Below are positions 26,924 to 35,250 of a stretch of 64,000 bases of DNA, piece after piece. The DNA comes from Flavobacterium humidisoli (GTDB lineage: Bacteria; Bacteroidota; Bacteroidia; Flavobacteriales; Flavobacteriaceae): assembly GCF_023272795.1 (NCBI RefSeq), contig NZ_CP096829.1:1984001-2048000 (forward strand), written 5' to 3'. Position numbers and translations under genes: made by a program. Position 1 is the stretch's first letter; every line of letters starts with the position of its first letter. The notes beneath the pieces are model-generated. The model worked only from the letters and a program-made list of their open reading frames with translations, ran no database searches and was not told where the DNA came from.

Positions 26924-28084
26924 CTAAGAGTTTACAGTTACTAATTTTGCCGTTTCTTTGGCACGTTCTACTACTTCGTTAATTGGAGTCGAAAGAGCAT
27001 CGTAACTTAAAACAACACCCATTCTTCGATAAGGTCTTGACGTCGGTTTACCAAAAATCCTGAAATCGGTTTTTGGTAAAGCGGCTACTTTTTCGATTCC
27101 GCTAAAAGTTGGATTTGCAGAATCTTCTGATGCTAAAATTACGGCGCTTGCTCCAGCTTTTTCTAAAGTAATTTCGAAAATCGGAAGACTTAAAATGGCT
27201 CTCAAATGCAATTCAAATTCGTTAAAATTCTGAGTTCCTGCTAAAGTTACCATTCCGGTATCATGCGGACGCGGAGAAAGTTCAGAGAAATAAACGCCTT
27301 CATTGGTCAGGAAAAACTCAACGCCAAAAAGTCCGGCACCGCCAAGTGCTTCGGTAATTTTTTCGGCCATATCCTGAGCTTCATATAAATCTTTTTCTGA
27401 AACCAAAGCCGGCTGCCAGCTTTCTTGATAATCGCCACGTTCTTGTCTATGACCAATTGGAGCACAAAATAAAGTAGGGTTGTTATTTTGAGTAATCGTT
27501 AAAAGTGTAATTTCTGAATGGAAATCGACAAAAGCTTCTACAATAACTTCAATAACATCGCCACGCGAACCTGCAACGGCATATTGCCATGCTTTCTCGA
27601 TATCGCTTTCTGTTTTTATCGTTGATTGTCCTTTTCCAGAAGAAGACATTAGGGGTTTTACCACGCACGGAATTCCAACTTCCTGAACAGCTTTTTGTAA
27701 TTCTTCTGCAGAAGTTGCGTATTGGTATTTTGCTGTTCGTAATCCCAATTCTTTTGCTGCTAAATCACGAATTGCTTTACGATTCATGGTAAAGTTTGCC
27801 GCTTTCGCTGATGGAACCACTGTGATTCCCTGTTTTTCGTAATCGTAAAAACGTTCGGTGCGAATGGCTTCTATTTCGGGAACGATAAAATCAGGTTTAT
27901 GTTTGGCTACGATTCGGTCTAAAGCTTCGCCGTCAAGCATATTGATTACTTCAAACCCGTGTGCGACTTGCATGGCCGGAGCATTTTCATAACTATCAAC
28001 TGCAATTATAGTTTGTCCGATTCGTTGGGCGGCAATGACAAATTCTTTGCCTAATTCGCCTGAACCTAGGAGTAGTATTTTCAT
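26924..28084 (-). CDS. purT: Formate-dependent GAR transformylase PurT
   Basis: 386 residues with an ATP-grasp fold. Motifs: [20 protein letters not shown] at the N-terminus, [66 protein letters not shown], and [20 protein letters not shown]. It makes formyl-GAR from GAR, formate and ATP in purine synthesis. It is the first gene of the operon with DUF6370 and the Crp-like gene. Confidence 0.96.
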   Translation of the reverse strand: MKILLLGSGELGKEFVIAAQRIGQTIIAVDSYENAPAMQVAHGFEVINMLDGEALDRIVAKHKPDFIVPEIEAIRTERFYDYEKQGITVVPSAKAANFTMNRKAIRDLAAKELGLRTAKYQYATSAEELQKAVQEVGIPCVVKPLMSSSGKGQSTIKTESDIEKAWQYAVAGSRGDVIEVIVEAFVDFHSEITLLTITQNNNPTLFCAPIGHRQERGDYQESWQPALVSEKDLYEAQDMAEKITEALGGAGLFGVEFFLTNEGVYFSELSPRPHDTGMVTLAGTQNFNEFELHLRAILSLPIFEITLEKAGASAVILASEDSANPTFSGIEKVAALPKTDFRIFGKPTSRPYRRMGVVLSYDALSTPINEVVERAKETAKLVTVNS

Positions 28085-28153
28085 TTTGATGAATTGAAAT
28101 TTTTTATAAACAAAAATAGCTATTTTTATTATTTATTAGTTTATTATAAAATT

Positions 28154-28513
28154 ATGAGTTTAAAACAACCGCACAAAAATAGAATTGATGAAAGCCAAAT
28201 CCAATATTGTGGATGGGACGATGATGGTTGTCGTAAAGTAATGTATCATCAAAAGCTTTTTACTGGCTATTTAGTATTAGATAGAAATCCAAATGGTTTT
28301 GTTGAATTTGAAAAAGAATATAAAAATGGTAGTCATTTGGGGTGGGACAATGAGTATGATCAAAACGAACAACTTGTGCGAACAACTTTAACTGTTGGAG
28401 AAACTAGTTTAGTTTTTTATGAATACGATTCAAAGGGTAATCAATTGGTTGAAGGAAAATTGACGGACGATGGTTATTTCCAAAAAATGGTAGAGAGGTA
28501 TAATTTAGATTAG
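28154..28513 (+). CDS. Hypothetical protein with MORN/YwqK-like strands
   Basis: 119 residues from the ATG at 28154. The frame is open from 28094, but that adds a 20-residue hydrophobic leader of AT-rich intergenic character. The protein contains repeating aromatic/Gly strand elements (GYLVLDRNPNGFVEFEKEYKNGSHLGWDNEYD, FYEYDSKGNQLVEGKL) that loosely resemble YwqK-type antitoxin/MORN repeats. No family can be assigned firmly. It stands alone, divergent from purT. Confidence 0.55.
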   Translation: MSLKQPHKNRIDESQIQYCGWDDDGCRKVMYHQKLFTGYLVLDRNPNGFVEFEKEYKNGSHLGWDNEYDQNEQLVRTTLTVGETSLVFYEYDSKGNQLVEGKLTDDGYFQKMVERYNLD

Positions 28514-28720
28514 AAAAATCAATAAAAAAGGTTTCTAAAAATAGAGTATGCCAAAAGAACTGCAAAAATTAATGTTTTGTAATATTGTTTTTGGATTCAA
28601 TTCAAGTTGATTAAAAAATTAAAGATAAATAAAATGAAAATTATTCTCACGCAGATTTTGCAGATTCGGCAGATTTTAATTTATTGTAAGGTTAATTTTT
28701 TCATCATGTAACCATACAGT

Positions 28721-28730
28721 TTGTCATTTC
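28721..28730. repeat. Left fragment of the REP-like palindrome split by the IS110 element
   Basis: TTGTCATTTC, the outer end of the left arm. The rest of the arm resumes at 29932 as GGAACGAGAAATCGCA. The flank just upstream (GTAACCATACAG) also matches the flank of the intact copy (GTAACCATGCAG, 20621-20632). Confidence 0.85.
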
Positions 28731-28735
28731 GATTT

Positions 28736-29710
28736 CTATGATAAAACCAAATCTTTTTTATAAGGGATTTGTTTTTTTATTACTGCAAAAACTCTATGAA
28801 TTATTTTATTTCTCACAGCATTCAAAACACTCATTTTGTTCTTTCCTTCATCAATTTTTCTATGATAGTATTTGCTTAAATCATTATCCAAACGTATTGC
28901 ACTCATTGCTGCCAGATGTAAGATGGTTTTGAGTCCTTTATCTGCAAGTATGGAAACTCTAGGTCTTCTTTTTAGTGATGTTCCAGATTGAAAATCGAAT
29001 GGTACAACCCCGCTGTAACAGGCCATTTTTCTTGGATCTGTTATAACCGTAAAACCTTCTGTTTTTGATAATAATGTCCACGATAGAACTTGGCCTACTC
29101 CTGGAACTGATTTTATCAGTTTCTGCTTCTGGCTTAGACTTTGGTCATCATGGATTACTTTTTCAATATCATTTTCAATAGCTTTAATTTGTTCTTCAAC
29201 ACTTTTAATGAGTTTTACATTTAGACTTTTTAGTTCTTTATCCAATCCAATGCCTTTCATTAATTTATAATCATGCTGCTGGGCCATAAGCTGTTTTTTA
29301 ATTTTTATCCTTAAAGCTCTTTCGGTCAATAGTATTTTTATCTTTTTGATAGAGCGAGAACTTGGCTTCCATTCTCTATTTTCCTGATAATTTTTCTCAA
29401 TGAAATTACAAATCCTCAGTGCATCGATTTTATCATTTTTGCCTCTGACAAGACCTATGCTTTTTTTGATATGCAGAGCTGATATGACATAAACTCTAAA
29501 ATTGAATTTCTCAAGCACTTCAAAGAGATTCCAATTGTATCTGCCTGTGTTTTCCATACCTATAATCACATTTTCATCTGAATATCTTTTGAAAAAACGT
29601 TTTATAACCTGAACGTTGTTCTCAATTGAAAAGTAATTTACAGATTCTTCCTTAACACAAATATCCAAAGTCTTGCTGCTGATATCAATGCCGACAATAA
29701 TGTTTTTCAT
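28736..29710 (-). CDS. IS110-family DEDD transposase/recombinase
   Basis: 324 residues from the ATG at 29710 (MKNIIVGIDISSKTLD). An in-frame upstream start at 29734 would add eight residues. The RuvC-like DEDD domain shows D9 (GIDIS), E53 (GMENTGRYN), D93 and D96 (GKNDKIDALR). A coiled region follows, then the Transposase_20 domain with SVPGVGQVLS and the catalytic serine in FQSGTSLKRR (Ser242). All expected catalytic residues are present and there is no frameshift, so it should be active. IS110 enzymes insert a circular intermediate under guidance of a bridge RNA, and a matching leader lies directly upstream. Confidence 0.95.
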   Translation of the reverse strand: MKNIIVGIDISSKTLDICVKEESVNYFSIENNVQVIKRFFKRYSDENVIIGMENTGRYNWNLFEVLEKFNFRVYVISALHIKKSIGLVRGKNDKIDALRICNFIEKNYQENREWKPSSRSIKKIKILLTERALRIKIKKQLMAQQHDYKLMKGIGLDKELKSLNVKLIKSVEEQIKAIENDIEKVIHDDQSLSQKQKLIKSVPGVGQVLSWTLLSKTEGFTVITDPRKMACYSGVVPFDFQSGTSLKRRPRVSILADKGLKTILHLAAMSAIRLDNDLSKYYHRKIDEGKNKMSVLNAVRNKIIHRVFAVIKKQIPYKKDLVLS

Positions 29711-29739
29711 AACTTTGCTTTTACGATTCAACAATGATT

Positions 29740-29929
29740 TGAGAAATTCATCATAAGCTCAACTCCTTAATAACGGGTCACTAGCCCAAATTTCTATCTG
29801 AGTCTTTGATGAAAGGGAAGCTAAAGTCTTAATCGAAATATGAGTCACAAGCTCTGAGGAACGAACAGTTTACTTTTGCTTCCTTTCTCAATCATAAATC
29901 TACTTAAATTTCAAAAAACAAATCTAAAG
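29740..29929 (-). ncRNA. Candidate bridge RNA of the IS110 element
   Basis: Transcribed leftward from about 29929. Target-binding loop: outer stem GGAAGCAAAAGU/ACUUUAGCUUCC (29883-29872 and 29827-29816, one mismatch). Inside it are the left target guide UCGUUCCUC (29864-29856), a small GAG/CUC hairpin, and the right target guide AUUUCGA (29840-29834). Donor-binding loop: outer stem UUCAUCA/UGAUGAA (29813-29807 and 29753-29747) plus CUCA/UGAG. Inside it are AUAGAAAU (29797-29790), a GGG/CCC hairpin, and AAGGA (29768-29764). The guides match the insertion site and the element's own ends with the polarity known for IS621. All was folded by eye. Confidence 0.82.
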
Positions 29930-29931
29930 GA

Positions 29932-30023
29932 GGAACGAGAAATCGCATTAGAAACTCGACAAAGATTGGTGTTTTTACTTTACGGAATCTCGTGTGCGAT
30001 TTCTCCTTGCGTCGAAATGACAA
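29932..30023. repeat. Right fragment of the REP-like palindrome split by the IS110 element
   Basis: Contains the inner part of the left arm, the loop with CTCGACAAAGATTG (29955-29968, identical to the loop core of the copy at 20634-20735), and the right arm 29993-30023 ending GTCGAAATGACAA. After it, about 30040-30135 is a TTTGCGAAC/CTTTGCGG-type phrase repeat and no gene. Confidence 0.85.
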
Positions 30024-30140
30024 GATTGCGGGTAAATTGCAATATAAAAAAAGGTTCGCAAAGATTAAATTTAAAATCTTTGCGAACCTTTGCGTATTTC
30101 TTTGCGCTCTTTGCGGTAGAAAACTTTGCGGTTAAGTCAC

Positions 30141-32008
30141 CTAGTGAAAATGATCTTCTTCAATTTCAAATTCGGCATCTTTTTCCCAAATTTCCATCTC
30201 GCAGGGTTTGCAGTTGAATTTAAGTTTGTATTCTAACTCGCCTTGCTTTAATACCAATGGTTCTTTTACTTTAACGCCAACGATATCTTTTTGGTGTATC
30301 GGGCATTTTTTTAATTCGTATTTGATGCAATATTTGGTTGTCATTACACGAGATTTTCCTGGATCCCATTGTAATTCGAATGCTTTTTCGATTTCGGTAA
30401 CACCGTGGCGTTCGTAGAATTTACGAGCCGTTTTGTTCGAGACGTTGTACATGAAATCCAATTTGGTTTCTGGATATGGATGTGAAGTTTTTACCAATTG
30501 GTGTTCTTCACGAACATAATTTGCCAAACGAATTTCTGATAATTGATCGAAAACATTTCTTCTCATTTCGTTGATTTTTGAAATAGGAAGGAACCAGTTT
30601 TGAGAAAATACAACATCAATTTCATCGGCGCTGTAAGGTGTAAAACCTGTTTTTGCCAATTGAGTTTTGATATTTTCTGCGATAGATTCGCCTGTTTTTG
30701 TCTGTTCTTTAGGATGTTCTAAAGTTACAGTGCTTACGTTTCCATCTTCGTCGGTTGCGATTAATTCGAAACCTTTTTCGTTTTCGGTAAACAATAAAGT
30801 CGTTCCGATTTTACGGATTGCACTGTCTTCTCTTTCCACAATTTTGATAAAAGCAGCATCATTGTTACGGTAAATAAAAGTCCCGTCTTTGATTTCTTTT
30901 AAAACGTTTGGATAAACTTTTCCGTTCTCGGCTTTGTTTACGTAAATTCCGTCAGCTTCATTGTTTTCATTGATAAAGCAAAGTCCGTCACCGTGTTTAA
31001 CAATTCGCCATTTTCGATTTCGTAAGCGTTTCCAACAGTTCTGATCAATTTACCAATATACTGCCCTTTTGATTTTGGGCTTTCCCAAGAACCAATAGAG
31101 CTGTGTCTTTCGTTTACGAAATAATCGGTATAACCGCGGTTGAAAGTTCTGCTTAAAGTAGAATCAAAAGTATAGGTGCATTTTCCAGAAGATGCTTTAA
31201 TGTATTTATCGCTTCCTTCTAAATAGCTGTCTAATTTTTGACGTAAATAAGATACGTTGTTTTTAACATAAGCAACGTCTTTTAATCTTCCTTCGATTTT
31301 AAAAGAAACGATTCCCGCTTCAATCAAATTCGGAATTTGATCTGAAACGTCTAAATCTTTAATCGAAAGCAAGTGACTGTTTCTGATTAAAGTATCTCCG
31401 TTTCCGTCGATTAGGTTATAAGGTAAACGGCAGTTTTGTGCGCATGAACCACGATTGGCACTACGTTCTCCGTTGGCCACACTCATATAACAGTTTCCGC
31501 TAAAAGAAACACACAAAGCTCCAGTTACGAAAAACTCTAGTTCAACATCAGCGTGATCGTATATTGTTTTAATTTGATGCAAGTTTAATTCACGTGCTAA
31601 AACGACACGTTTGATTCCGGCATCTTTAAGGAATTTAATTTTATCTGCATCACGATTATTGGCTTGTGTGCTGGCGTGAAGAACAATAGGAGGCAAGTCC
31701 ATTTCCATAATCGCCATGTCTTGGATAATCAAGGCATCGACACCAATATCGTATAATTCCCAAATCATTGAACGACAAGTTTCTAATTCGTTATCGTACA
31801 AAATGGTATTCATAACCACAAAAACTTGTGCGTTAAATAAGTGTGCGTATTTAACCAGTTCGGCAACATCTTCAATAGAGTTGTTGGCATTAGAACGTGC
31901 ACCAAATTGTGGCGCACCAATATATACAGCATCGGCACCGCTGTTTATGGCAGCGATTCCTCCAATTAAATCTCTAGCAGGAGCTAATATTTCGATTTTC
32001 TTCTTCAT
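30141..32008 (-). pseudogene. U32-family peptidase, frameshifted
   Basis: The N-terminal part (30938-32008) has EILAPARDLIGGIAAINSGADAVYIG, the U32 signature EFFVTGALCVSFSGNCYMS, the CAQNCRLPYNL cysteines and EGRLKDVAYVKNN. It runs into a wrong-frame tail VTDFALSMK after ENGELLN. The other frame continues the family sequence (GDGLCFINENNEADGIYVNKAENGKVYP) through to 30141, including the C-terminal cysteine cluster CPIHQ...CKPCE. One base is missing near 30993-31000. Intact length would be about 620 residues. Relatives act in collagenase-like proteolysis or RNA hydroxylation. It may be a true mutation or a sequence error. Confidence 0.85.
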
Positions 32009-32155
32009 TTCTAAAACTTTAGACTTTTGTGGTATTCCCGAAAAAAAGTGTGCAAAGGTCTAATAAATTATTCGAGTTTGCTAGTGATGAAGCGATTTTT
32101 TTGAATTTGTTAACTTAATATTGGTAGATTCTTTAATCACGGAATCTTTTGTTAA

Positions 32156-32995
32156 TTATTTTTTCTTTTTCTTATCAGCTCTTAAAAGTTTTTTTTCATC
32201 TCCATCAAGTTTTCGTTGAAGCTTTTTTACATCTTCTGCAGGGGAGAGATTTTCAGGAATAATACCTCTTTTTGTCAACATTTCTCTAACAGCAATATTA
32301 TTATCAATATGTTCTGTCTCTATTTTGCTTTGTCCTTTCAAGTCTTTGCTTTGAACATTTAAACCTGTCATTTCAGCAGCTAAATCTTTTGCTTTTATAC
32401 TTATTGTAGGTAAGAAATCGGCAACGGGTCTATTATCAGGAATGCCCATTTTCTTTTTTAGCATATTAGTGCTTAATCTAAATAGAGCTTGATCACCTCT
32501 GCTTCTTATTAATGCAAATCCATGGCTATCAACTCCTCTTTCATACAAAATTCCAGATAATTGTTTTTCTGTTTGGCTTAGTTTTTCTCGAGCTTTTATT
32601 CTTTCGAATTCTAAAAGGCGCTGTTCTACCATTTCTGCTTTACGGGTTTGAACTGCGAAATAGTTTTGTGCGAATGCAATTTCTTGTTTTCTACTGTCGC
32701 CATTTTGAGCAATCAAATAACAGGCATAACGTGTTAGTGCAATATCATTTATAGATCTTTCAGAATTTGAACCTAGCTCTACCATTTTCCTGACGTCAGG
32801 AAAATGGTTGTCTATATTTTCACCAGCATTTTTACAGGCGTCTTTAGCTTTTTGAATTACTTTTTCAAAATTTTCCCATTTACTGTAACCCAAGTAATAA
32901 TTGTAAATCGCGAGCACTCCAACATTCAATTCCTTCTAATTGTAATGTAGCTGATTCAAATTTTCAAAAAGTTTCTTTATTTCGTCCGATTTCAT
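32156..32995 (-). pseudogene. dinD: DNA-damage-inducible protein D (DinD), frame disrupted near its start
   Basis: From about residue 30 on it reads like DinD: YLGYSKWENFEKVIQKAKDAC, NHFPDVRKMVELGSNSERSINDIALTRYACYLIAQNGD, IAFAQNYFAVQTRKAE. The natural ATG at 32995 gives MKSDEIKKLFENLNQ, then a stop (32938-32936). The next family-like stretch, ATLQLEGIECWSARDLQ, is in another frame, after which the first frame resumes. So one base is lost near 32951 and one gained near 32895. A TTG at 32929 could only start a truncated 257-residue form. DinD is an SOS-regulated protein in E. coli. Confidence 0.78.
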
Positions 32996-33103
32996 ATTCA
33001 TTTATTTTATAATCTAAATTGTTTAAATATATAAAAAAACAATAGCAAAAAGTAGGTTATTTCGTCTTTTTTCTAAGGGTAAAATTTGAATATGCATAAA
33101 AAA

Positions 33104-33140
33104 CAAAAAAAACCGCCCAATCCGAAGACTGAGCAGTTTT
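33104..33140 (-). terminator. Intrinsic terminator after the ferritin-like gene
   Basis: A 12-bp stem with G-U pairs (AACTGCTCAGTC/GATTGGGCGGTT) closed by a TTCG tetraloop, then a T-run on the minus strand. Confidence 0.88.
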
Positions 33141-33161
33141 CAAAAAAAAAGCATGAATCGT

Positions 33162-33617
33162 TTAGCTTGCTCTCATTTTAATTTGTGATAAAGTATTTTG
33201 AATACTATTTAATTGTTTTGAAATGATATAAACCTGATCATGTTCTAAATGATTCTCTTCTAGTGCTTTTTTGTATTTTTCAACAGCAGCTTCTTCACCT
33301 GTAATACAAGCGTTTATGATGGCTTCTGTATCGCCTCCAGTAAAGGCAGACTTTATGTCGATCCATGCTCGGTGTAAAGCTCCAAGCGGGCCTCCGCCAG
33401 AAGTGTCTGTTGATTTTCCTAGTTTATTGATTTGATCTTGTAATTCTACAATAAATAAGGCTCTTTCGCGGGCATATTCTAGGAAATCAGTTTTCATTGC
33501 TGGATTTTCTGCGTGTTCGGCCGCATCTGTATATCCTAGTTTTCCGTCTTCAAGGATTGAAATTAATCCTTCTAAAGTTTTAACTGCTTCTTGTGTGGTT
33601 TCATCTGTATGTATCAT
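33162..33617 (-). CDS. PA2169-family four-helix-bundle protein (DUF2383)
   Basis: 151 residues, all helical and rich in Glu/His. Motifs: TLEGLISILEDGKLGYTDAAEHA, ARERALFIVELQDQI, GGGPLGALHRAWIDIKSAFTGGD, and ACITGEEAAVEKYKKALEE. The spacing of Glu/His residues suits a ferritin-like diiron bundle. The family is often stress-related, but its function is not established. It is a single gene with a strong terminator. Confidence 0.88.
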   Translation of the reverse strand: MIHTDETTQEAVKTLEGLISILEDGKLGYTDAAEHAENPAMKTDFLEYARERALFIVELQDQINKLGKSTDTSGGGPLGALHRAWIDIKSAFTGGDTEAIINACITGEEAAVEKYKKALEENHLEHDQVYIISKQLNSIQNTLSQIKMRAS

Positions 33618-33810
33618 GACGAATAGTTTTTTAAATTAATACATTACAAAGTTGACGATTTATAAAACGTTATGCTTTACAGGATTACATATGAGGTTTT
33701 ATAATATTGTAGAATGGGAATTTTGAAAGTTCTAATTTATTCTCTCGCAGATTTGAGAGATTGTAGCAGATTCTTTCTTTTGAAAGTGAATTTTTCTTTT
33801 TACCGTTTTG

Positions 33811-33897
33811 CGTGAGGGATAGTAGTGGAAAGCCCACAGCCTGACGAAGGAAGTGCGAGGACTTGTAACAGATAGCCCGACCCGTAGGGACACGCCC
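33811..33897 (+). repeat. Dispersed hairpin repeat, copy 2
   Basis: Carries GGATAGTAGTGGAAAGCC at the left and TGTAACAGATAGCCCGACC at the right, matching the two conserved blocks of the copy at 20508-20581 (opposite orientation). The middle differs and here reads CACAGCCTGACGAAGG...; GGCGTGTCCCTACGGG pairing elements extend the right end. Confidence 0.68.
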
Positions 33898-33910
33898 AAA
33901 TTAATTGCAT

Positions 33911-33967
33911 AAAAAAAACAGCTTAAAGTATAAAAGTGATGAAACTTTTGAACCTTAAGCCGTTTTT
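33911..33967 (-). terminator. Intrinsic terminator after the aspartate aminotransferase gene
   Basis: Arms around CGGCTTAAGGT and ACTTTAAGCTG with inner AAAAGT/ACTTTT pairing. A T-run follows on the minus strand. Confidence 0.8.
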
Positions 33968-33986
33968 ATAAAAACTTAGAATATTG

Positions 33987-35177
33987 TTATGCAGTCAAAG
34001 CCTCTTTGATTCTGCGTAATGCTTCTTTTAAAATATCGTTGCTTGTTGCGTAAGAGAAACGAATACAGTTTGGATTTCCGAAAGCGTCTCCAGTTACCGT
34101 TGCAACGTTTGCCTCAGCTAAAAGGTACATCGAAACATCGTTTGCATCTTTAATTTCGTGACCTTTTAAAGTTTTTCCGAAGAAAGAAGAAACGTCTGGG
34201 AATACATAGAAAGCTCCCTCTGGAACGTTGATTTTTACTCCTGGAATTTCTTTTAATAATCCAACTACTAAATCTCTACGTCCGTGGAAAGCCTGAACCA
34301 TTTCGTTTAGTACGCTTGGATCAGCATCTACAGCTGTAATTGTAGCTCTTTGTGCTACAGAATTTGCACCAGAAGTTACTTGTCCTTGAATTTTTGTACA
34401 GGCTTTTGCGATGAATTCAGGAGCTCCGATGTAACCAATTCTGTATCCAGTCATGGCGAAAGCTTTTGCAACTCCGTTTACAGTAATTGTTTTTTCTAAC
34501 ATTCCTGGGATAGAACCGATACTACAGAAAGTTCCAGAGAAGTTGATGTGCTCATAAATCTCATCTGCAACTACGTAGATATTTGGGTGTTTTTCTAAAA
34601 CTTTTGCAATCGCTGTTAATTCTTCTCTGCTGTAAACAGATCCAGAAGGATTACATGGAGAAGAAAACCACATCATTTTTGTTTTTGGTGTGATAGCTGC
34701 TTCTAATTGTTCTGGCGTAATTTTGAAATCAGTATCTACTGATGTTGGAACTTCAACAGGAACTCCTCCAGAAAGTTTTACGATTTCGAAATAAGAAACC
34801 CAGTATGGAGCTGGAAGAATAACTTCGTCACCATCGTTTAGCATTACTTGCGCAATGTTGTATAAAGATTGTTTTGCTCCTGTAGAAACTACGATTTGTG
34901 ATGGTTTGTACTCTAAATCATTGTCCCTTTTGAATTTTCTGCAAATAGCTTCTCTTAAATCCAAATAACCTTCTACTGGAGAATATGTACTGTAATTGTC
35001 GTCGATTGCTTTTTTTGCAGCTTCTTTAATAAAGTCTGGCGTATTGAAATCTGGCTCACCTAAACTTAAGCTGATAATGTCTTTTCCTTGTGCTTTTAAT
35101 TCTCTTGCCAAAGCGGCCATTGCTAATGTCTGCGAAGTTGCAAGATTGTTGATTCTGTCCGAAAGAATATGATTCAT
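33987..35177 (-). CDS. aspC: Aspartate aminotransferase (class I/II PLP enzyme)
   Basis: 396 residues of the AAT-I gamma type. Motifs: LSLGEPDFNTPDFIKEAAKKAI, YSPVEGYLDLREAI, STGAKQSLYNIAQVML, PAPYWVSYFEIVKLSGG, SPCNPSGSVYSREEL, VVADEIYEHINF, the PLP lysine in NGVAKAFAMTGYRIGYIG, and FSYATSNDIL. It transfers amino groups between aspartate and 2-oxoglutarate. It stands alone with its own terminator. The exact amino acid range is inferred from the family. Confidence 0.93.
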   Translation of the reverse strand: MNHILSDRINNLATSQTLAMAALARELKAQGKDIISLSLGEPDFNTPDFIKEAAKKAIDDNYSTYSPVEGYLDLREAICRKFKRDNDLEYKPSQIVVSTGAKQSLYNIAQVMLNDGDEVILPAPYWVSYFEIVKLSGGVPVEVPTSVDTDFKITPEQLEAAITPKTKMMWFSSPCNPSGSVYSREELTAIAKVLEKHPNIYVVADEIYEHINFSGTFCSIGSIPGMLEKTITVNGVAKAFAMTGYRIGYIGAPEFIAKACTKIQGQVTSGANSVAQRATITAVDADPSVLNEMVQAFHGRRDLVVGLLKEIPGVKINVPEGAFYVFPDVSSFFGKTLKGHEIKDANDVSMYLLAEANVATVTGDAFGNPNCIRFSYATSNDILKEALRRIKEALTA

Positions 35178-35250
35178 TATAAAAATTTTGAATGTCCTTA
35201 ATTTGCTGCGCCTATTAAGGAAGGTTAATTATTAATAGATTTTTTTTAGT

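Larger units (their letters stand above)
28731..29931 (-). mobile_element. IS110-family insertion sequence, about 1.2 kb, inserted in a REP-like repeat
   Basis: The element fills the interval between the two parts of a palindromic repeat: left part ending GTCATTTC at 28730, right part starting GGAACGAG at 29932. A 2-bp core (GA on the + strand, TC in element sense) occurs at both junctions, 28731-28732 and 29930-29931. Removing the element rebuilds GTCATTTC-GA-GGAACGAG. There are no terminal inverted repeats and no longer target duplication, as expected for IS110. The element-sense strand is minus: a 219-nt non-coding leader, then the transposase, whose stop codon lies about 3 nt from the end. 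Confidence 0.9.
33618..33986. other. Intergenic region holding dispersed repeats
   Basis: 369 bases without a gene. It holds the promoter region of the ferritin-like gene, a GCAGATTT phrase repeat (33743-33775, similar to those at about 24515 and 28650), hairpin-repeat copy 2 (33811-33897) and the aminotransferase terminator. Confidence 0.75.

Noticed and set aside
28621..28720. Small RNA or gene in the spacer before the IS110 element
   Set aside because: It contains only the GCAGATTT phrase repeat and AT-rich DNA; no promoter-hairpin-terminator order is visible.
29876..30217. 113-codon plus-strand frame
   Set aside because: It crosses the IS110 end, the split palindromic repeat and the antisense of the U32 gene, so it is not a coherent gene.
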